DNA of 64,000 nucleotides from Lutibacter sp. A80 (lineage in GTDB: Bacteria > Bacteroidota > Bacteroidia > Flavobacteriales > Flavobacteriaceae), in assembly GCF_022429645.1 (NCBI RefSeq), contig NZ_CP092480.1, positions 2,090,501-2,154,500 of the forward strand, in the 5' to 3' direction. The translations under genes were made by a program, and so were the position numbers. The notes below the pieces were generated by a model that saw nothing but the letters and a program-made list of their open reading frames with translations, ran no database searches and was not told the DNA's origin. Below are positions 22,877-32,163 of this stretch, one piece after another (within the stretch, counting starts at the first letter, position 1; every line of letters starts with the position of its first letter).

Positions 22877-22928
22877 CAAATTTACTGATTAACAAGTGTT
22901 AAATAAATATTTAAAATTTGTATTTTTG
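22877..22928. promoter_or_regulatory. Divergent promoters of the aldolase-fucI-kinase operon and the AraC gene
   Basis: CAAATTTA at 22877-22884 reads TAAATTTG on the minus strand, and TATTTTTG lies at 22921-22928 on the plus strand. Both match TAnnTTTG and stand about 25-30 bases from their start codons (22846 and 22954). Good -33 elements were not evident, which would suit activator-dependent expression. The AraC protein may bind here. Confidence 0.55.
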
Positions 22929-22953
22929 TATCTAATTCAAACATTTTGAGTTT

Positions 22954-23853
22954 ATGAAGTTCGTAAAAGATATTGAATTAGGAGATCCTTCGTCAAATAA
23001 TCAAAATTTTATCGACCTTAAATTAAGGTTGTTATGTTGCAGATATTGGTTGTTAGATTTGTGGGATTGCCATGATATGGTGTTTCCTTTTTGGAGGCTG
23101 TATTGGAATAAAAATGAAGGAGGCGAATTAATTCATCAAGAAAACATTTATAAAATGGACCCTAAATTTCTTTATATTATTCCACCTTTTACATCATTTT
23201 CTACACAGTTTACAAAAAATCATAAATTTAATAATGGTATTCATGTAAATGGAAAACAATTGACAAGTTTTTATGATGAAAATGAGTATTACGATAAACA
23301 TTTAATTCATTTTTTTGTGCATTTTAACTTAGGAATTCCTTTTGATAACGTGTATCCAGGGATTTTTAAAATTGAATTAACCGATTACCTTAAAGATAAA
23401 TTACACTATTTAACAAATAGATTAAAAATTGAAAACAGCGATTTTAAATTAACGTTTAACTTAAAATTACAAGCTTTTATAAAAGAGGCTCTTACTAATA
23501 TTGGTCCAGAATTGTGGAAAGCTATAGATATTGACGATCGTGTTTTAAAAGTAATTAGATTTATTGAAATTAATATTGGCAAAAAAATGAGCAATTCAGA
23601 TTTAGCTGAAATTGTAAATATGGCTCCAAATTCATTTTCAAGATTATTTAAAGAAGAAATAAATATTACACTACATAATTTTATTCAAAACAGAAAAATT
23701 GCCAAAGCTTGTCATTTGTTTGAACATACCAATAAAACCATTGAAGACGTTGCCTTTAATTTAGGATTTTCAGACCGCTACCATTTTTCTAGAGTGTTTA
23801 AATCTGTTACTAGATTAACACCTGCAAGTTACAAATCGGGAAGATATACATAA
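22954..23853 (+). CDS. AraC-family transcriptional regulator of L-fucose catabolism
   Basis: 299 residues with an N-terminal sugar-sensing cupin-like region (roughly 20-180) and two helix-turn-helix units at the C-terminus (about 200-295; NSDLAEIVNMAPNSFSRLFK and DVAFNLGFSDRYHFSRVFK). It is divergent from the aldolase-fucI-kinase operon and just upstream of aldA and fucP, so it most likely activates these genes in response to L-fucose or L-fuculose. Effector and sites are inferred. It is a cytoplasmic classical AraC protein, unlike the HTCS used by the neighbouring PUL. Confidence 0.88.
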   Translation: MKFVKDIELGDPSSNNQNFIDLKLRLLCCRYWLLDLWDCHDMVFPFWRLYWNKNEGGELIHQENIYKMDPKFLYIIPPFTSFSTQFTKNHKFNNGIHVNGKQLTSFYDENEYYDKHLIHFFVHFNLGIPFDNVYPGIFKIELTDYLKDKLHYLTNRLKIENSDFKLTFNLKLQAFIKEALTNIGPELWKAIDIDDRVLKVIRFIEINIGKKMSNSDLAEIVNMAPNSFSRLFKEEINITLHNFIQNRKIAKACHLFEHTNKTIEDVAFNLGFSDRYHFSRVFKSVTRLTPASYKSGRYT

Positions 23854-24198
23854 ACCTTTCTTTCATTATATATTTTACATTAAACACCACCTATTCCAAA
23901 TACAGTACAGCTTAAATTACTCTATTCTTACAACTGGTTAAGGTTGCATTATGCATAAAACAAGATTTTAAAGTTTTATAGCATATTCACTTTCAACCCC
24001 TCAAGTACAATTTTTTTTAACACCATGTTTAAATTCTTCATACTATTGATTGTAATAGATAATAATTTTAAGTAAATCTTGTGCTATATTTGTTGTATAT
24101 GCATACTTTTTTAATATAAAAAAAGCGTGTTCTTATAATAGAAAATAAACTTTTCTATTTTTTCTATAGAAACCAAATACTAATTAAAATATATAAAT
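23854..24198 (+). promoter_or_regulatory. Gap with the aldA promoter and a structured leader
   Basis: No gene seen in these 345 bases. TATATTTG at 24085-24092 is a -7 candidate. The predicted leader of about 100 bases contains a hairpin ATAGAAAA/TTTTCTAT (24138-24145 with 24151-24158) and the palindrome TTTCTATAGAAA (24161-24172) close to the aldA start. A role in regulation is possible but untested. Confidence 0.45.
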
Positions 24199-25644
24199 AT
24201 GAAACAGTTTAAACAATTTATTAATGGTAAATTTATTGACTCGACCTCTACTAAAATTAAAGAAATTTTAAACCCGTGTACTGAAGAAGTTATATCAACA
24301 ATTCCAGCGGGATCTGTTGAAGATGCAAACTTAGCCCTAGAAGCTGCTAAAAATGCACAACCTGCATGGGAAGCACTTCCTGCCATACAAAGAGCTAGTT
24401 TTTTACATAAAATGGCTGATATTATAAGAACAAATAGAATATTTTTAGCAGAAACCTTAGCCAAAGAACAAGCAAAAGTAATTGGATTGGCTCAGGTAGA
24501 AATTGATGTGACTGCAGATTATTTTGATTATAATGCTGGATGGGCAAGAAGAATTGAGGGAGAAATAATTCAAAGTGATAGAGAAAACGAACATATTTAT
24601 TTACACAAAGTTCCAATTGGAGTTGCCGTTGGAATTTGCCCTTGGAATTTTCCTTTTTTTGTAATGGCACGTAAAGTTGCTTCATCTTTAATAACAGGAA
24701 ATACTTGTGTTATTAAACCAAGTTGTGAAGCTCCTAATACAATAATGCAATGGGCAGAATTAATTGAAAATATTGGATTGCCTGCAGGTGTATTAAATAT
24801 TGTGTGCGGATCTGGTAGTACTGTTGGTAACGCGCTTACTAAAAGTCCAATTACAGGAATAGTTAGTTTAACTGGTAGTGTATTTGCTGGACAAAAAATT
24901 ATTGAAGCTGCAGCAGAGAATATTACAAAAGTATCTTTAGAGCTTGGAGGTAAAGCTCCTGCCATTGTTTGTTCTGATGCTAATTTAGAGTTGGCGGTAA
25001 ATTCAATTGTTACATCAAGAGTTATTTTTAGTGGACAAGTTTGTAACTGTGCTGAAAGAGTCTATGTTCAAGATAATATCTACGACAAGTTTATGGAAAT
25101 GATTACCAAAAAAATGAATGAAGTTAAAGTTGAAGATGCTTTAACTGGAGTAAATGCCGACATGAGCGCTTTGGTTTCTAAAGACCAATTAGATAAGGTT
25201 TCTGAAATGGTTGAATTTGCTAAAAAAGAAGGAGCTGAAGTTGTTGTAGGAGGTAAACGTTCCGAACAATTTGATAAAGGATATTTCTACCAACCTACCT
25301 TATTAACAAACTGTAGACAAGATATGGAAATTATTCAAGAAGAAGTTTTTGGTCCTGTATTACCCGTTATGAAATTTGGAACTTTAGAAGAAGCTGTAGC
25401 ATTATCTAACGACAGTAAATTTGGACTAACATCTTCTATTTTCTCTGAGAATTTCAATAATATTATGTATGCAACAACTAAATTACAATATGGAGAAACT
25501 TATGTAAATAGAGAGCATTTTGAAGCAATGCAAGGTTTTCATGCTGGTTGGAAAAAATCAGGTGTAGGTGGAGCAGATGGAAAACATGGAATGGAAGAGT
25601 ATTTACAAACAAAAGTTGTTTACGCACAATACTATAACAAATAA
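24199..25644 (+). CDS. aldA: Lactaldehyde dehydrogenase (aldehyde dehydrogenase superfamily)
   Basis: 481 residues, the usual length for NAD-dependent lactaldehyde/glycolaldehyde dehydrogenase. The catalytic pair is visible: E248 in SLELGGKAPAIV and C282 in SGQVCNCAERVYV, with IGICPWNFPF-type cofactor residues upstream (GVAVGICPWNFPFF). In this setting it oxidises the L-lactaldehyde released by the aldolase to L-lactate, which the lutABC products downstream then convert to pyruvate. It is separated from fucP by a 110-base gap holding a long inverted repeat. The match to AldA is good, and substrate assignment rests on the operon. Confidence 0.9.
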   Translation: MKQFKQFINGKFIDSTSTKIKEILNPCTEEVISTIPAGSVEDANLALEAAKNAQPAWEALPAIQRASFLHKMADIIRTNRIFLAETLAKEQAKVIGLAQVEIDVTADYFDYNAGWARRIEGEIIQSDRENEHIYLHKVPIGVAVGICPWNFPFFVMARKVASSLITGNTCVIKPSCEAPNTIMQWAELIENIGLPAGVLNIVCGSGSTVGNALTKSPITGIVSLTGSVFAGQKIIEAAAENITKVSLELGGKAPAIVCSDANLELAVNSIVTSRVIFSGQVCNCAERVYVQDNIYDKFMEMITKKMNEVKVEDALTGVNADMSALVSKDQLDKVSEMVEFAKKEGAEVVVGGKRSEQFDKGYFYQPTLLTNCRQDMEIIQEEVFGPVLPVMKFGTLEEAVALSNDSKFGLTSSIFSENFNNIMYATTKLQYGETYVNREHFEAMQGFHAGWKKSGVGGADGKHGMEEYLQTKVVYAQYYNK

Positions 25645-25653
25645 TAAACTCTT

Positions 25654-25735
25654 AAAAACTGTCTAAAAAATAAAAAATTCGTCACCTATAAAAAGTTTAA
25701 GTTGTCGATTCTAAAAAATTATTTAGACAGTTTTT
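25654..25735. repeat. 82-base inverted-repeat element between aldA and fucP
   Basis: AAAAACTGTCTAAA (25654-25667) is perfectly repeated in inverse as TTTAGACAGTTTTT (25722-25735), bracketing 54 bases of AT-rich DNA. It ends in a T-run, so it may simply be a terminator of aldA. The long loop and symmetric ends would also suit a tiny non-autonomous mobile element (MITE). No flanking target duplication could be confirmed by eye. Confidence 0.55.
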
Positions 25736-25754
25736 CAATACTCAACTTTCATAA

Positions 25755-27047
25755 ATGAAAAAAAATAACACACCTATAGTTCCTAAAGAATATTTAATTC
25801 CATTTATTTTAATAACATCGCTATTTGCGTTGTGGGGATTTGCCAATGATATTACAAACCCAATGGTAGCGGCTTTTGGAACAGTTATGGAAATTTCAAC
25901 GGCAAAAGCTGCATTAGTTCAATTTGCTTTTTATGGTGGCTATGCAACAATGGCTATACCAGCTGCATTATTTGTACAAAAGTACAGCTATAAAAAAGGA
26001 ATTATATTCGGACTAATTTTATACGCCATTGGCGCTTTATTGTTTTACCCTGCAGCTCAGTTCGAGGTGTTTGGATTCTTTTTAGTCTCTTTATATATTT
26101 TAACTTTTGGATTGGCCTTTTTAGAAACTACTGCAAACCCATTTATTTTATCTATGGGAGACGAAAAAACAGCTACTAGACGTTTAAATTTAGCACAATC
26201 TTTTAACCCTATTGGGTCTTTATTAGGTATGTTTGTTGCTTCAAAATTTATTCTTGCAGCATTAGACTCAGATAAAAGAACTGCAACAGGCGAATTAATT
26301 TTTACCACGTTAGATGAAGTTCAAAAAGCAGCTATACGTACACATGATTTATTAATAATTAGAAATCCTTATATAATTTTAGGATTTGTAGTAATTGCAA
26401 TGTTGGTAATTATTAGTGTTTATAAAATGCCTGAAGAAGAAAAAAAAGATGAAAATTTTAATGCCTTAGCATCGTTTAAAAGACTGCTTAAAAATGAAAA
26501 ATATAGAGAAGGTGTAATTGCTCAAATGTTTTATGTTGCTGCTCAAATTATGTGTTGGACTTTTATTATTCAATATGCAGATAATTTAGGTATAGTAAAA
26601 TCAACTGCTCAAAATTATAATATAGTTGCTATGGGTATTTTCCTTTCAAGCAGATTTATTAGCACCATGTTAATGAAATATATAAACGCTAAAAAACTAT
26701 TACTGTTTTTTGCAATAGGTGCAATGTTTAGCGTAACAGGAGTTATACTTATTGAAGGTCAATTAGGATTGTATTTACTAGTTGCAACATCGGCATTTAT
26801 GTCGCTAATGTTTCCAACAATTTATGGAATAGCATTATATAAATTAGGTAAAGATACCACTTTAGGAGCCGCAGGATTGGTAATGGCAATTGTTGGTGGA
26901 GCATTAATGCCTCCTTTACAAGGTGCAATTATAGATTTAGGTACAGTTGGTTGGCTTCCTGCCGTAAATGTTTCATTTATATTGCCTTTAATTAGCTTTT
27001 TAGTGATTGCAATTTACAGTTATAGAACTTTAAAAGTTCATGAATAG
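25755..27047 (+). CDS. fucP: L-fucose:H+ symporter (MFS)
   Basis: 430 residues and about 12 membrane helices. The first loop and helix (FALWGFANDITNPMVAAF) and the FLETTANPFILSMGDEKTA block with the following NLAQSFNPIGSLLGM are hallmarks of the FucP branch of the major facilitator superfamily. It imports free L-fucose across the inner membrane after periplasmic fucosidases release it. The gene begins a plus-strand run with the mutarotase (32-base gap) and lutABC. Related transporters carry other sugars, but context strongly favours L-fucose. Confidence 0.93.
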   Translation: MKKNNTPIVPKEYLIPFILITSLFALWGFANDITNPMVAAFGTVMEISTAKAALVQFAFYGGYATMAIPAALFVQKYSYKKGIIFGLILYAIGALLFYPAAQFEVFGFFLVSLYILTFGLAFLETTANPFILSMGDEKTATRRLNLAQSFNPIGSLLGMFVASKFILAALDSDKRTATGELIFTTLDEVQKAAIRTHDLLIIRNPYIILGFVVIAMLVIISVYKMPEEEKKDENFNALASFKRLLKNEKYREGVIAQMFYVAAQIMCWTFIIQYADNLGIVKSTAQNYNIVAMGIFLSSRFISTMLMKYINAKKLLLFFAIGAMFSVTGVILIEGQLGLYLLVATSAFMSLMFPTIYGIALYKLGKDTTLGAAGLVMAIVGGALMPPLQGAIIDLGTVGWLPAVNVSFILPLISFLVIAIYSYRTLKVHE

Positions 27048-27079
27048 TTTTTGGATGTTAATTTTTAAGTAAATATTAA

Positions 27080-27409
27080 ATGAAAAAATACTGCCTAACA
27101 CTCGATTTAAAAAACGATAAAACCTTAATTGCTGAATATAAAAAATACCATAAAAAGATTTGGCCAGAAATTACAGAAAGCCTTATTAATTCAGGAATTA
27201 AAAATGCTGAAATCTATTGTGTAGAAAATCGACTTTTTATGATTTTAGAAGTTGATGAGGACTTTTCTTTTGAAAAAAAGGACAAAATGGATTTAGAAAA
27301 TCCTAAAGTACAAGAATGGGAAAATTTGATGTGGAAATATCAAAAAAAATTACCTTTTGCTAAAGAAGGAGAAAAATGGATACTTATGGAAAAAATTTAC
27401 CAATTATAA
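27080..27409 (+). CDS. L-rhamnose/L-fucose mutarotase (RhaM-type)
   Basis: 109-residue small alpha/beta-barrel protein. The N-terminal LDLKNDKTLIAEYKKYHKKI with WPEI and the C-terminal segment ending KWILMEKIYQL match the RhaM/DUF718 mutarotase family, with H24-region histidine as the likely catalytic residue. It interconverts anomers so that FucI and the transporter see the right form. It lies between fucP and lutA. The family was first described for rhamnose, and members in fucose clusters act on fucose, which is the likely role here. Confidence 0.85.
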   Translation: MKKYCLTLDLKNDKTLIAEYKKYHKKIWPEITESLINSGIKNAEIYCVENRLFMILEVDEDFSFEKKDKMDLENPKVQEWENLMWKYQKKLPFAKEGEKWILMEKIYQL

Positions 27410-27421
27410 ATCTAAAAAACA

Positions 27422-28159
27422 ATGAGAGTAGGCTTATTCATACCTTGCTATATCAATCAATTGTATCCTCAAGTTGCCATTGCAACACTAGAACTACTAG
27501 AAAAGTTAAATGTAGATGTTTATTATCCATCAACTCAAACTTGCTGTGGACAACCGTTAGGGAATTCAGGTTATGAAGAAGATTCTAAAGGAGCCTGCCA
27601 ATTATTTGTTGAAAATTTTGCAGCATACGATTATATTGTTGGACCTTCAGGAAGCTGTATTTATCACGTAAAAAAACATTTCGATATTATAGAACAAACA
27701 CCAGATGTTGTTAAAGTTAGAAACAATGCTTTTGAATTATGTGAATTCATAGTAAAAGTACTAGGAAAAACAGATTTAGGTGCTTCATTTCCCCATAAAG
27801 TTGGACTACATAAAAGCTGCCATGGATTAAGAGGATTGCATCTGGGCTCTTGTTCCGAAAGAATGGATCCATATTATTCTACAGAAGAAGATTTATTAAA
27901 CAATGTGAAAGGATTGGAATTAATGCAATTAAATAGAGCGGATGAATGTTGTGGTTTTGGCGGTACATTTTCTGTATTTGAAGAAGCCGTTTCAGTAAAA
28001 ATGGGTAAAGATAAAATTCAAGATCATTTAGATAATGGTGTTGAAGTTATTACGGGTGCAGATCATTCTTGTTTAATGCATTTAGAAGGTTTAATAAATA
28101 GAGATAATAAACCGTTAAAAGTGATGCATATTGCCGAAATTTTAAATAGTACTATTTAG
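27422..28159 (+). CDS. lutA: L-lactate utilisation protein LutA
   Basis: 245 residues with two cysteine-rich CCG domains: CCGQPLGNSGYEED near residue 40 and ECCGFGGTFSVFEE near 180, with a CHGLRGLHLGSCSE segment between. This is the LutA/YkgE family, the (Fe-S)-binding subunit of the LutABC complex that oxidises L-lactate to pyruvate. It starts 12 bases after the mutarotase gene and ends 2 bases before lutB. Its placement in a fucose operon fits disposal of lactate made by aldA. Confidence 0.93.
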   Translation: MRVGLFIPCYINQLYPQVAIATLELLEKLNVDVYYPSTQTCCGQPLGNSGYEEDSKGACQLFVENFAAYDYIVGPSGSCIYHVKKHFDIIEQTPDVVKVRNNAFELCEFIVKVLGKTDLGASFPHKVGLHKSCHGLRGLHLGSCSERMDPYYSTEEDLLNNVKGLELMQLNRADECCGFGGTFSVFEEAVSVKMGKDKIQDHLDNGVEVITGADHSCLMHLEGLINRDNKPLKVMHIAEILNSTI

Positions 28160-28161
28160 TT

Positions 28162-29532
28162 ATGAGCCATTCAGAAAAAGCAGCAATATTTAATAAAAAT
28201 GAAGCCAAAGTAAACTGGCACGATAAAGCTTTATGGTATGTTCGAGAAAAAAGAGATAATGCTGCACACGGAGTAAAAGGTTGGGAATATTTAAGAGATA
28301 CTGCTTCTAAAATAAAAGGAAATGTACTTTCTAATTTAGATAATTATTTAATAGAATTTGAAGCCAATGCTCTAAAAAACGGCATTAAAGTACATTGGGC
28401 ATCCGATGCAAAAGAACACAATTCAATTGTTCACAAAATTGTAAAAGAACATAATGCAAAAAAAGTGGTAAAAAGTAAGTCTATGCTTACCGAAGAATGC
28501 CATTTAAATCCTTATTTAGAATCTAAAAACATAGAGGTTGTTGACACCGATTTAGGTGAATATATTGTTCAAATTGCAAAAGAAACTCCTAGCCATATTG
28601 TATTGCCAGCAATTCATAAAACAAAAGAAGAAGTTGATGAATTGTTTCAAGAACATTTAGGTACAAAACCCAGTAATGGAAACCCTGAATATTTAACCAA
28701 CGAAGCAAGAAAACACCTTAGAAACAAGTTTTTACAAGCAGATGTTGCAATTACAGGTGTAAATTTTGCAATTGCTGAAACAGGTGGTTTTGTTGTTTGT
28801 ACCAATGAAGGAAATGCCGATATGGGAGCGCATCTAGCGCCCGTTCATATTGCTTGTATGGGAATTGAAAAAATTATTCCAAAAGAAGAACACTTAGGTG
28901 TATTTTTAAGATTGTTGGCTAGAAGTGCAACAGGACAACCAATTACAACTTATTCATCGCATTTTAATAAGCCTGCTAAAGGAAAAGAATTACATATTGT
29001 AATTGTTGATAATGGACGTACGGAACAATTAAGTCGTGAAGATTTTAGATCTTCGTTACATTGTATTCGTTGTGGTGCTTGTATGAATACTTGCCCTATA
29101 TACAGAAGAAGTGGTGGACATAGTTACGACGCCACAATTCCAGGTCCAATTGGCTCTATTCTATCACCAGGAAAAGATTTAACAAAACACAGTTCACTCC
29201 CATTTGCATCTACGCTTTGTGGCTCATGCTCTAATGTTTGCCCGGTTAAAATTAACATCCACGAGCAATTATATAAATGGCGACAGCTAATTGTAAAAGA
29301 TGTTAAACAACCAGTTGTTAAAAAAACTATTTTAAAAATTACGGGTAAAATATTAAAAAACAGAACATCCTATAATTTGGTAGGAAAATCAGCGCGATTT
29401 ATGCTAAAATACGCTCCTAGGTTTATGGTATATTCCAAATTAAATGCTTGGGGAAAAGCACGTGAACTTCCTAAAGTTAAAACACAAAATTTTGACGATT
29501 GGTATAAAGCAAAAAGAAAGAATAATGAGTAG
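28162..29532 (+). CDS. lutB: L-lactate utilisation iron-sulfur protein LutB
   Basis: 456 residues. The N-terminal LUD domain is followed by two 4Fe-4S motifs: CIRCGACMNTCPIYRR around residue 308 and CGSCSNVCPVKINIHEQ around 353. This matches LutB/YkgF. The stop codon overlaps the start of lutC by 8 bases, indicating translational coupling. It works with LutA and LutC as the cytoplasmic lactate oxidase that passes electrons to the respiratory chain. Confidence 0.94.
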   Translation: MSHSEKAAIFNKNEAKVNWHDKALWYVREKRDNAAHGVKGWEYLRDTASKIKGNVLSNLDNYLIEFEANALKNGIKVHWASDAKEHNSIVHKIVKEHNAKKVVKSKSMLTEECHLNPYLESKNIEVVDTDLGEYIVQIAKETPSHIVLPAIHKTKEEVDELFQEHLGTKPSNGNPEYLTNEARKHLRNKFLQADVAITGVNFAIAETGGFVVCTNEGNADMGAHLAPVHIACMGIEKIIPKEEHLGVFLRLLARSATGQPITTYSSHFNKPAKGKELHIVIVDNGRTEQLSREDFRSSLHCIRCGACMNTCPIYRRSGGHSYDATIPGPIGSILSPGKDLTKHSSLPFASTLCGSCSNVCPVKINIHEQLYKWRQLIVKDVKQPVVKKTILKITGKILKNRTSYNLVGKSARFMLKYAPRFMVYSKLNAWGKARELPKVKTQNFDDWYKAKRKNNE

Positions 29533-30106
29533 AGAAACAATTTTAAAATCCATAAAACAGAATAAACCTAATTTACTTCCATTACCTGAAATAGATTTAG
29601 ATAAATTTCAGGAGGACTTAAATTTATTAGCTTCATTTAAAGAAAAAGTTGCACTTGTAGGTGGAAATATTATTGAATTAGATAGTGCGAAAGAAATTGA
29701 TACTGAAATTCAAAAAAGGTATCCTAAAGCTAAAGACATTGTTACTTGTACCCAAAAATCGTCTTTAGAAACGGTTTCAATTTCAGAAAAAACAAATCCC
29801 CATACTATGGCTTCAATTGATTTGGCAATAATAGAAGGAGATTTTGGTGTAGTAGAAAATGGCGCTATTTGGATTACAGAAAATGAGTTTCCAATACGCG
29901 TTTTACCATTTATTACAAACGATTTAGTAATTGTTTTAGACAAAGAAAAATTGTGTACTAATTTACACGAAGCCTACAAGTTAATTGCAAATAGAGATCG
30001 AAATTTTGGTCTTTTTATCGCTGGGCCTTCAAAAACAGCAGATATTGAACAATGTTTGGTAATTGGCGCACAAGGAGCTATGAGTTTAACAATTCTACTA
30101 ATATAA
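29525..30106 (+). CDS. lutC: L-lactate utilisation protein LutC
   Basis: 193 residues when started at 29525 (MSRETILKSIKQN), which overlaps the end of lutB by 8 bases; the longer frame from 29444 would sit mostly inside lutB. It is a LUD-domain protein, with the conserved ASIDLAIIEGDFGVVENGAI and FGLFIAGPSKTADIEQ blocks. It completes the LutABC complex. The gene converges with the minus-strand polysaccharide cluster, with only 21 bases between the two stop codons. Confidence 0.93.
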   Translation: MSRETILKSIKQNKPNLLPLPEIDLDKFQEDLNLLASFKEKVALVGGNIIELDSAKEIDTEIQKRYPKAKDIVTCTQKSSLETVSISEKTNPHTMASIDLAIIEGDFGVVENGAIWITENEFPIRVLPFITNDLVIVLDKEKLCTNLHEAYKLIANRDRNFGLFIAGPSKTADIEQCLVIGAQGAMSLTILLI

Positions 30107-30127
30107 TTAAATGGTTTTTTTAAACTC

Positions 30128-31210
30128 TTAAAAACTATTCTTTTTTTCTAATGGTATAAAAATAGTATAAGAATCATCTTCTTTTTTTATTGCAAGACAT
30201 AGCGCAATAGGAATATTATTCTCCACATAAATAAATGGACGTTCCATACGATTTGGAATTAAGAAAGATCCATTATCAAGTGCTATTTTTTTATTAGTTA
30301 TATTGTAATAATGTGCTTTATTCCAATTTAAACCATCTAATGAAGTCATTAATCCTATAAATTTATGGGCGTGAAAAACAGCATAAAATACAGCTTCATT
30401 TTCATCATACCACATTGAAACATCTTCAGTGTCTAAATTTCCTATAACGGGATTTGGCTGCATTTTAAAAGGTCCTACAGGCGATTTAGAAGTCGCTATT
30501 GCTTGGTTTCTAATAAATCTTTTTTCATTGGGTTTATCTCCTTTCACTATCAAATAATAATTCCCATCACTATCTTTATCAATAGCTGGATTTACAGTTA
30601 TTGTTGCTATTGGTCCAGATGGTTCTATCAATGCATTATCCATTCTTTGCCAAGGTCCATTAATCGAAGTTGAAACGGCAACACCAGTTCTTTGGTTTTT
30701 ACGAAGCGTTCCCCTGTCTTTGGTTTTTAAAGATTTTGTACTTAAATCAATTAAATCTTTATGCGTAAATTCTTTATCTCCTAAATTTGTAGCAATATAG
30801 TATAGATAATATTTACCTTCAAAAAATTTTATTTTAGGATTATGTGCTGTAATTGCATCCCAATTTCCATGACCTCTTCCTTTTAAAACCGTTTCTTTAT
30901 AATTCCAAGGTCCTGTAGGTGTTTTTGAAACAGCATGTGCAATTTCAGAAAATGTTAACCAACCATTAAAAGTATATTCTCGCTTCCATCGTGAATAAAA
31001 CAAATGATAATTTTCATCTTCTCCTTTTATAATTGAACCTCCCCAATTGTAATAAGCAGTATCTCTAAATATGCCATCTTGCTTCAAAGGCTCCATCATT
31101 TCATTAATATTCAGGTTCTTTTTATTCTCTTGTGATACAGCACACACAGAATAAAAGAACAATAAACTAACTAAAGATTTTGAAATAATTTTAATAATAT
31201 TATACTTCAT
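30128..31210 (-). CDS. Five-bladed beta-propeller glycoside hydrolase-like protein (GH43/GH117-like)
   Basis: 360 residues with a classical signal peptide (FFYSVCAVSQ). Repeated propeller strands such as KFFEGKYYLYYIATN and DGNYYLIVKGD and the 'xTGPWNY' and 'PVGPFKM' turns mark a GH43/32/117-type five-bladed propeller. A conserved histidine sits in ITAHNPKIKF and an acidic pair in NLDTEDVSMW. It is most similar in layout to the proteins at 32164 and 37811. No exact family or substrate can be named. It ends the long minus-strand battery, so it probably cleaves a side chain or terminal residue of the target glycan. Confidence 0.65.
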   Translation of the reverse strand: MKYNIIKIISKSLVSLLFFYSVCAVSQENKKNLNINEMMEPLKQDGIFRDTAYYNWGGSIIKGEDENYHLFYSRWKREYTFNGWLTFSEIAHAVSKTPTGPWNYKETVLKGRGHGNWDAITAHNPKIKFFEGKYYLYYIATNLGDKEFTHKDLIDLSTKSLKTKDRGTLRKNQRTGVAVSTSINGPWQRMDNALIEPSGPIATITVNPAIDKDSDGNYYLIVKGDKPNEKRFIRNQAIATSKSPVGPFKMQPNPVIGNLDTEDVSMWYDENEAVFYAVFHAHKFIGLMTSLDGLNWNKAHYYNITNKKIALDNGSFLIPNRMERPFIYVENNIPIALCLAIKKEDDSYTIFIPLEKKNSF

Positions 31211-31258
31211 AATTAATAATATTTTAATAGTACAGCTGGTTTCTTTTTTACAATTAGC

Positions 31259-32089
31259 TTATTTTTTTTGACTAAAAACCCATTCTATTAATTCAGGTTC
31301 TTTCCAAGCATACTCATAAGAATTATGCCCAATACCTTTATAAATTGTTAAGCGTGCTTTATTCTTTTTATGTTTATATAACGCTTCAATCATTTCAATT
31401 GAACCAGAAATTGGAACCGTAGGATCTTTATCTCCATGAAAAGCCCAAATTGGAATTCTGTTTATATTTTTAGCCTCCAACGGATCAGCTGCACCACAAA
31501 TTGGAACTGCTGCTGCAATAAGTTTATGATAACGCATTACAAAATTCCATGCACCATAACCTCCCATTGAAACACCCATTACGTATATACGCTTTTTATC
31601 TACCGAATATTCTCTAACAACTTTATCAAAAATTTCTTTTGCAAGCTCCATGGGTTTACTTAATGGACTATCTTTTAAAAAGTAAGAACCATTTTTCCAG
31701 GGTACATTTACCCATTGTTGTTTTTTAGGACACTGAGGCATTAAAATTATACACGGATGTTCTTTTTGCACCTTGGCATCCATCCATCCGGCAACCCAGG
31801 GACGCATTTGTTTTAAATTATCGTTTCCTCTTGAGCCAGCCCCATGAAAAGAAAGCAACAATGGATACTTTTTTTTAGGGTTATATGCTGGAGGTAAAAA
31901 CACCCTATATGCCATTTCTAAACCATTTTCATCTATATAAATATAAGGTTTCGAATTTTCTACATAGTAACCATTTTCTTGCTCGTTAACACCACAACTA
32001 TCACTAGAAGATTTAGCCTCCGAATATAATGTTTGAGCAAATGCAAACTGTGAAAGCACACTAAAAATTAATACAATAACTATTCTCAT
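31259..32089 (-). CDS. Secreted alpha/beta-hydrolase esterase (CE1/PHB-depolymerase-like)
   Basis: 276 residues with signal peptide (VLSQFAFAQ). Catalytic triad candidates are S174 in VMGVSMGGYGA, D222 in HGDKDPTVP and H255 in KGIGHNSYE. LLLSFHGAGSRG supplies the oxyanion region. The fold and order match carbohydrate esterases related to feruloyl/acetyl esterases and dienelactone-hydrolase-like proteins. In this cluster it most likely removes an acyl group, perhaps acetyl, from the polysaccharide. The substrate is not shown by sequence. Confidence 0.8.
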   Translation of the reverse strand: MRIVIVLIFSVLSQFAFAQTLYSEAKSSSDSCGVNEQENGYYVENSKPYIYIDENGLEMAYRVFLPPAYNPKKKYPLLLSFHGAGSRGNDNLKQMRPWVAGWMDAKVQKEHPCIILMPQCPKKQQWVNVPWKNGSYFLKDSPLSKPMELAKEIFDKVVREYSVDKKRIYVMGVSMGGYGAWNFVMRYHKLIAAAVPICGAADPLEAKNINRIPIWAFHGDKDPTVPISGSIEMIEALYKHKKNKARLTIYKGIGHNSYEYAWKEPELIEWVFSQKK

Positions 32090-32163
32090 CTCTAAATTGA
32101 TTATTGAAATACTAAATTAAATATGATTAAAATTAAAACAACTTTCTTCATTTGTTTTACACT

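Noticed and set aside
27376-27576. 66-residue frame over the mutarotase/lutA junction
   Set aside because: It overlaps the real lutA frame, has no family features and its cysteine-rich look comes from reading lutA out of frame.
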